DNA of 8,879 nucleotides from contig CAWVTK010000078.1 in assembly GCA_963933205.1 (NCBI GenBank), positions 1-8,879 on the forward strand, read 5' to 3'. Shown here in pieces: positions 6,081-8,879 of this stretch; position 1 is the first letter of the stretch, and each line of letters starts with the position of its first letter. The notes below the pieces were generated by a model. That model was not told the DNA's origin. It ran no database searches and saw nothing but the letters and a program-made list of their open reading frames with translations. The translations under genes were made by a program, and so were the position numbers. This DNA comes from UBA6772 sp963933205. Its GTDB lineage: Bacteria; Bacteroidota; Bacteroidia; Flavobacteriales; UBA7430.

Positions 6081-6227
6081 ATGCTGTCTCCTTCAATGTT
6101 TATTATAGGATTTATCATCTTCTCTTTATATATGATAGGTCTTTTTTACATGATTTATCGTGGTCACAAGTCTCAAGAAAAAGAGGAGAGTAATGATCCT
6201 GAAATTAAAACAGCTAAAAAGTCGTAA
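6081..6227 (+). CDS. 48-residue single-span membrane protein, second gene of the micro-operon
   Basis: This short frame starts two bases after the stop of the preceding gene and ends at TAA 6225-6227. The product begins 'MLSPSMFIIGFIIFSLYMIG', forming one membrane span over about residues 6-26. A charged tail follows ('YRGHKSQEKEESNDPEIKT'), rich in Lys and Glu, that should face the cytoplasm. The clean split between hydrophobic span and charged tail, and the tight coupling to the upstream small membrane protein, argue that it is real despite its length. Gene finders commonly drop frames this short. No family is recognised. By analogy, pairs of tiny membrane proteins often act as accessory or regulatory subunits of larger transporters or enzymes, but nothing in this window identifies a partner. 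An A/T-only palindrome lies just downstream (6239-6258), and a strong shared terminator follows at 6400-6457. Confidence 0.55.
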   Translation: MLSPSMFIIGFIIFSLYMIGLFYMIYRGHKSQEKEESNDPEIKTAKKS

Positions 6228-6238
6228 CAAAAAAATCG

Positions 6239-6258
6239 AGTTTTTTAATTAAAAAACT
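6239..6258. repeat. Perfect A/T-rich palindrome downstream of the micro-operon
   Basis: AGTTTTTTAA is followed directly by its exact reverse complement, giving a 20-base palindrome 11 bases after the stop of the 48-aa gene. It could be a weak transcript end, but it has almost no G/C to stabilise a hairpin. Confidence 0.4.
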
Positions 6259-6399
6259 GAATTTTGGGTGCTATTCTCATTGTCATAAAAGTCAGTTAAA
6301 TTGATGCCAATACAAAAGCATCTGCAACAATTTAATTAACTGATTTTAGTCGCTCTACTGGTTTGTTTGTTTTTCAAAACCTTATAGATAGACTTAAAT

Positions 6400-6457
6400 A
6401 AATCTAGCAAATAAAAAAGCCACTCAGTATTGAGTGGCTTTTTTATTTGCTAGATTT
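6400..6457. terminator. Long perfect hairpin terminator shared by convergent transcripts
   Basis: The arms 6400-6426 and 6431-6457 are perfectly complementary over 27 bp with a GTAT loop. The core GCCACTCA/TGAGTGGC is flanked by an A-run and a T-run, so it acts as a terminator on either strand. It lies 27 bases past the stop of the minus-strand gene at 6485-7078, and downstream of the plus-strand micro-operon that converges on it. The stem is longer than usual because the AT flanks (AAATCTAGCAAAT and its complement) are also paired. Confidence 0.9.
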
Positions 6458-6484
6458 TCTGTTTTTAAAATTTAACTACTGATG

Positions 6485-7078
6485 TTAATTTTTAAATTTA
6501 AGATATTTCTTTTTGTTTTGAATGTAAATCTGTCCAATTGGCGCTTCTTTTAACTCTCTACCCAATACATCATAAATTCTTTTATCTGCAATTATAGTAG
6601 GTAATAATTCTTCGATGTCTAATGTAGAATTTTGATCTACGCCAACATTATCATTGACAAATTCCCACCTTCCAGTAAAAACACCTGGAATAACTTCAGA
6701 CACTTCCCAGTACAATTGATCTTCTATTAAACAATTAACAGGATTTCCTTGGTAAACGGCAGAATCGTTTATTAGGTGCGCAGTAACATTCATGGTATCC
6801 GAAAAAGGAATATTATGATAGAACAAAAAACCACTTTCATCTGTTAAAGTATCTTCGGCAATAAGGTTTCCTTGAGTATCTGTAATTTCCCAAGCAATAA
6901 TATTATGTTCCCCTGGTGAAGTCAAATAATGACCCGGATGGTATAGCTTAACCAGTGTAGTATCAGATACATTAACCGATAAGTTCATCAAATCACATGC
7001 AACTGTTGTTACCACTTGTGCTCTTGTTAGTTGATTTACTCCTAAGGCGACAACGAATACTAGTAAAATTCTCTTCAT
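6485..7078 (-). CDS. Small secreted protein with T9SS-like C-terminal tail
   Basis: The product has 197 aa. A signal peptide ('MKRILLVFVVALGVNQLTRA', then Q) shows export, and no lipobox Cys is present. The body (about 21-155) is beta-rich and acidic: 'YLTSPGEHNIIAWEITDTQG', 'GFLFYHNIPFSDT', 'NPVNCLIEDQLYWEV' and 'FTGRWEFVNDNVGVDQ'. I know of no named domain for it. The last part ('LPTIIADKRIYDVLGRELKE', 'GQIYIQNKKKYLKFKN') matches the short sorting-type tail of T9SS cargo (K.YD.LGRE...GQIYI.NGKKY). It is therefore probably moved across the outer membrane and surface-bound or released. The gene lies 80 bases downstream of the module-repeat lipoprotein gene in the same direction. There is no clear terminator or TAnnTTTG box between them, so the two may share a transcript that ends at the hairpin at 6400-6457. 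Confidence 0.82.
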   Translation of the reverse strand: MKRILLVFVVALGVNQLTRAQVVTTVACDLMNLSVNVSDTTLVKLYHPGHYLTSPGEHNIIAWEITDTQGNLIAEDTLTDESGFLFYHNIPFSDTMNVTAHLINDSAVYQGNPVNCLIEDQLYWEVSEVIPGVFTGRWEFVNDNVGVDQNSTLDIEELLPTIIADKRIYDVLGRELKEAPIGQIYIQNKKKYLKFKN

Positions 7079-7158
7079 AATTTTTATTTAATGGTTTGTT
7101 GGTTCTTATTCGAACCGAATTTAGATAAATTTGAAAATGTTCAATAATTTCACCTTGG

Positions 7159-8607
7159 TTAGAAAGAACGAATAGGTCTAACTAAATCCCCATTCATTTT
7201 CCCTCTACTCAAATCAAAGGACCCTTGGGCTGCTTGAGTAAAATTAACTGCCCAAGCATCTGTTAGATTCACTTCGGAAGAAGACCAATAAAAATCATAA
7301 ACGAATTGATCACCACCATTTTCGATGGCAGTATCATTAATGATTTCTCTGTGTGTATTCATGTCCCAAAGCTCATTTAAAGAAGGTAAATACCAATCAT
7401 CGTAAGTATTAAGGATTAGCAGAGAGCACATAGAAGCAGCATCAGCCCCAATGCCTTGACTGTTGATAATTAAGGAGGTATTAGACGCACCAGAACCAAT
7501 TAAATTTGAGGTAGTTCCATTTAATGGTATGTACTGATTCCCACCAACCGTTATGTCCATCCACTGAAAGTCATTCCAACCATTTGGGCTCATTAAATTA
7601 CTGGGTGCGCAAACTAAGCCATGAGCTCCAGACTCATCAACATAAAATACGATTCCTCCAAAAATAAAATCGCCAATTTGCACTATTTCTTCGCCGTCGC
7701 AGTTGTAATTAGATTCTGGATAGGTACACGAATTATCTTCTTCTGTTGCTTCGGCTAAATAGTTACAGGACTCTAAATCAGTACATCCAAACAGCTCATT
7801 TTCATCACAAACACCATCTGCGTCAGAATCGATAATACAAGTACCTAAGCAATTGTAGTATTCCAAAGCAAAAATACAGCTTTGGTCATTATCTGTTGCT
7901 AAGGGCTCAAAATTACAAGCATCCGAGTTCGTACATCCACCTATCTCTAGTTCATTACACAATCCATCGTTGTCTTCATCATTTACGCAGGCTCCTTCGC
8001 AGTTATAATATAGTTCAGGGAATTCGCAATCGCCATTATCTTCTGTTGCTAAAACGTTAAAGTTACAAGCTTCCGGATTCGTACATCCGTCAATTTCAAA
8101 CTCATTGCACACACTGTCATTGTCATCATCATTAAGACATTCGCCTTCGCAATTATAAAATTCAATGGCGAATTCGCAACTTCCATCACTTTCTGTAGCT
8201 AAACTGTTGTAATTACAAGACAATGAATCTATGCAACCCATCACTTCATTCTCATCACACAAACCATCATTATCTATATCGTTAAGACAGTCTCCTTGAC
8301 AATTATAATAAGTTATAGCATATGTACAACTAGTATCAGACTCAGTGGCTAGAATTATATAATTACAGGCTAAAGAATCTGTACATCCCGAGAGTTCATT
8401 TTCATCACAAACACCATCTTCATCTTGGTCATTAATACAGCTATTTTCACAATCATAGTTTACTGATGGAAACTCACATGAAGAATCATCTGTGTTTGCT
8501 TCGGAGTTGTAATTACAAGCTAATGCATCTGTGCACCCTTCAACTTTTTTTTTGCACGAAAAAAGCACACAAGAAAGTAAAAGTCCTAAATATAAAAGTT
8601 TATGCAT
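7159..8607 (-). CDS. Surface lipoprotein with 5.5 Cys-rich calcium-loop repeats and a DUF1566/Lcl_C domain
   Basis: The product is a 482-aa lipoprotein. Its signal peptide ends in the lipobox LFSC with the lipidated Cys at residue 18, followed by KKK. Residues 24-273 hold five consecutive 50-residue modules, and 274-307 a sixth truncated one. Each begins GC[TI][DN]..[AS]CN[YF] and has six Cys (module positions 2, 8, 21, 30, 34, 44). The end of each module, such as 'DIDNDGLCDENE', fits the 12-position D-x-D-x-D-G...D..E calcium-binding loop; copy 3 has Ser for Gly, and copies 3 and 4 have Asn at position 9. Residues about 311-482 are a DUF1566/Lcl_C-type domain: 'GGIVFYVDESGAHGLVCAPS', 'DWYLPSLNELWDM', 'YWSSSEV' and 'VRPIRSF'. 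The repeats probably form a disulfide- and calcium-stabilised stalk carrying the terminal domain. The ligand is unknown. A TATCTTTG promoter box lies 30 bases upstream. Confidence 0.9.
   Translation of the reverse strand: MHKLLYLGLLLSCVLFSCKKKVEGCTDALACNYNSEANTDDSSCEFPSVNYDCENSCINDQDEDGVCDENELSGCTDSLACNYIILATESDTSCTYAITYYNCQGDCLNDIDNDGLCDENEVMGCIDSLSCNYNSLATESDGSCEFAIEFYNCEGECLNDDDNDSVCNEFEIDGCTNPEACNFNVLATEDNGDCEFPELYYNCEGACVNDEDNDGLCNELEIGGCTNSDACNFEPLATDNDQSCIFALEYYNCLGTCIIDSDADGVCDENELFGCTDLESCNYLAEATEEDNSCTYPESNYNCDGEEIVQIGDFIFGGIVFYVDESGAHGLVCAPSNLMSPNGWNDFQWMDITVGGNQYIPLNGTTSNLIGSGASNTSLIINSQGIGADAASMCSLLILNTYDDWYLPSLNELWDMNTHREIINDTAIENGGDQFVYDFYWSSSEVNLTDAWAVNFTQAAQGSFDLSRGKMNGDLVRPIRSF
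7687..8538 (-). repeat. Tandem 150-bp coding repeats (five full, one partial)
   Basis: Five copies of 150 bp run from 8538 down to 7789, and a partial copy of about 102 bp continues from 7788 to 7687. They encode the Cys-rich modules of the lipoprotein. The register is exact at 50 codons each with no insertions. The copies differ at many codons, so the duplications are old and kept by selection on Cys, Asp and Gly positions. Confidence 0.9.
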
Positions 8608-8636
8608 GGTGTTGGGAGACGAATTTATATGAACAT

Positions 8637-8663
8637 CAAAGATACAAAATAATAAAAGGACAA
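8637..8663 (-). promoter_or_regulatory. Candidate promoter of the repeat lipoprotein gene
   Basis: The minus-strand sequence TATCTTTG (8637-8644) matches TAnnTTTG. A TTG at 8661-8663 lies 16 bases further upstream, one base short of the usual 17-23 spacing. The leader to the ATG at 8607 is about 25 bases. The downstream secreted-protein gene may depend on this promoter too. Confidence 0.5.
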
Positions 8664-8855
8664 TATTTTTTCAAAAAAAATAAACTGAAACAATTGTAAT
8701 TGCGTACTTTGATTTGGCATCTTAAATCTTAAGGATTAAACGTTTAGAAACAGTAGTTAAAGGGTCGTTTGGTTTAATTTATACCTCTATCGTTGAAATG
8801 CGAAGAAGGCTATCTTCATGTCTCCATTTGTAATTTAGAATTAAAATTTAATTTA
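8664..8855. other. Non-coding stretch between divergent genes
   Basis: This AT-rich intergenic DNA lies between the leftward repeat lipoprotein gene and a possible rightward gene starting at 8856. No open frame of note was found. A short inverted repeat GAAGA/TCTTC (about 8802-8817) is present. No clear TAnnTTTG box serves the rightward gene. Confidence 0.55.
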
Positions 8856-8879
8856 ATGGATTGGACGAACTTAGGTTAC
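8856..8879 (+). CDS. Possible first codons of a rightward gene
   Basis: An ATG at 8856 preceded by an A/T-rich leader opens the reading 'MDWTNLGY' up to the window edge. The N-terminus has the look of small membrane proteins such as the VTT/YqaA type ('W..LGY.GLF'), but eight residues cannot establish a family, and the reading may be chance. Confidence 0.22.

Noticed and set aside
7101..7120. Overlapping short hairpins (GGTTC/GAACC and ATTCG/CGAAT) between the two right-hand minus-strand genes
   Set aside because: The stems are only 5 bp, mutually exclusive, and lack a following T-run on the minus strand, so they were not called a terminator.
7687..8538. Regular repeats considered as a CRISPR array
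   Set aside because: The period is 150 bp, the repeat is coding throughout with conserved Cys and Asp, and copies diverge along their full length instead of alternating identical repeats with unique spacers.
8466..8699. Plus-strand open frame at the start of the repeat lipoprotein
   Set aside because: It is antisense to the signal peptide and first module of the lipoprotein and has no supporting features.

Overview
The window looks like a chromosomal piece of a marine Bacteroidota, most likely class Flavobacteriia. It is AT-rich, start codons are preceded by A-rich leaders instead of Shine-Dalgarno motifs, and several genes have the Bacteroidota -7 promoter box TAnnTTTG. Envelope lipoproteins are abundant, two exported proteins end in short 'DxLGRE' tails of the type IX secretion (T9SS) sort, and a Cys-rich 'GCTD..ACNYN..AT' module common in this group recurs. 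No rRNA, tRNA, CRISPR array or intact insertion sequence was seen.

Layout, left to right. (1) 1-257, minus: the N-terminus of a large exported protein, probably an alpha-2-macroglobulin family lipoprotein, cut by the window edge. (2) 258-677: non-coding, with a strong bidirectional hairpin terminator at 542-584. (3) 678-2966, minus: a tight operon of four lipoprotein genes in transcription order CsgG/HfaB-like (with an FlgT_C-like tail), a small PEGA-like lipoprotein, DUF4810, and GNA1162/DUF799. All junctions overlap, and a good promoter lies at 3052-3083. (4) 3384-4343, minus: a secreted protein with a beta-sandwich-like domain, one Cys-rich calcium-loop module and a T9SS-like tail, followed directly by a terminator. 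(5) 4558-5274, minus: a YqjF/DUF2071 family protein. (6) 5275-5880: a gene-poor accessory stretch with a compositionally distinct segment open on both strands and a decayed fragment of the Cys-rich module. (7) 5881-6227, plus: two tiny adjacent membrane-protein genes, one of 48 aa. (8) 6400-6457: a 27-bp perfect hairpin terminator shared by converging transcripts. (9) 6485-8607, minus: a lipoprotein with five and a half 50-residue Cys-rich repeats plus a DUF1566/Lcl_C domain, then a small secreted protein with a T9SS-like tail, possibly one transcript. (10) 8856-8879, plus: possibly the first codons of a rightward gene.

The genes point mainly to the cell surface. The CsgG-type cassette probably builds an outer-membrane lipoprotein assembly of unknown substrate. 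The Cys-rich modules occur on a lipoprotein, on a T9SS-type cargo and as a decayed relic, which suggests a locally shuffled surface module. The strongest candidates for something undescribed are the four-gene lipoprotein cassette, the micro-operon at 5881-6227, and the element-plus-relic region at 5406-5775.
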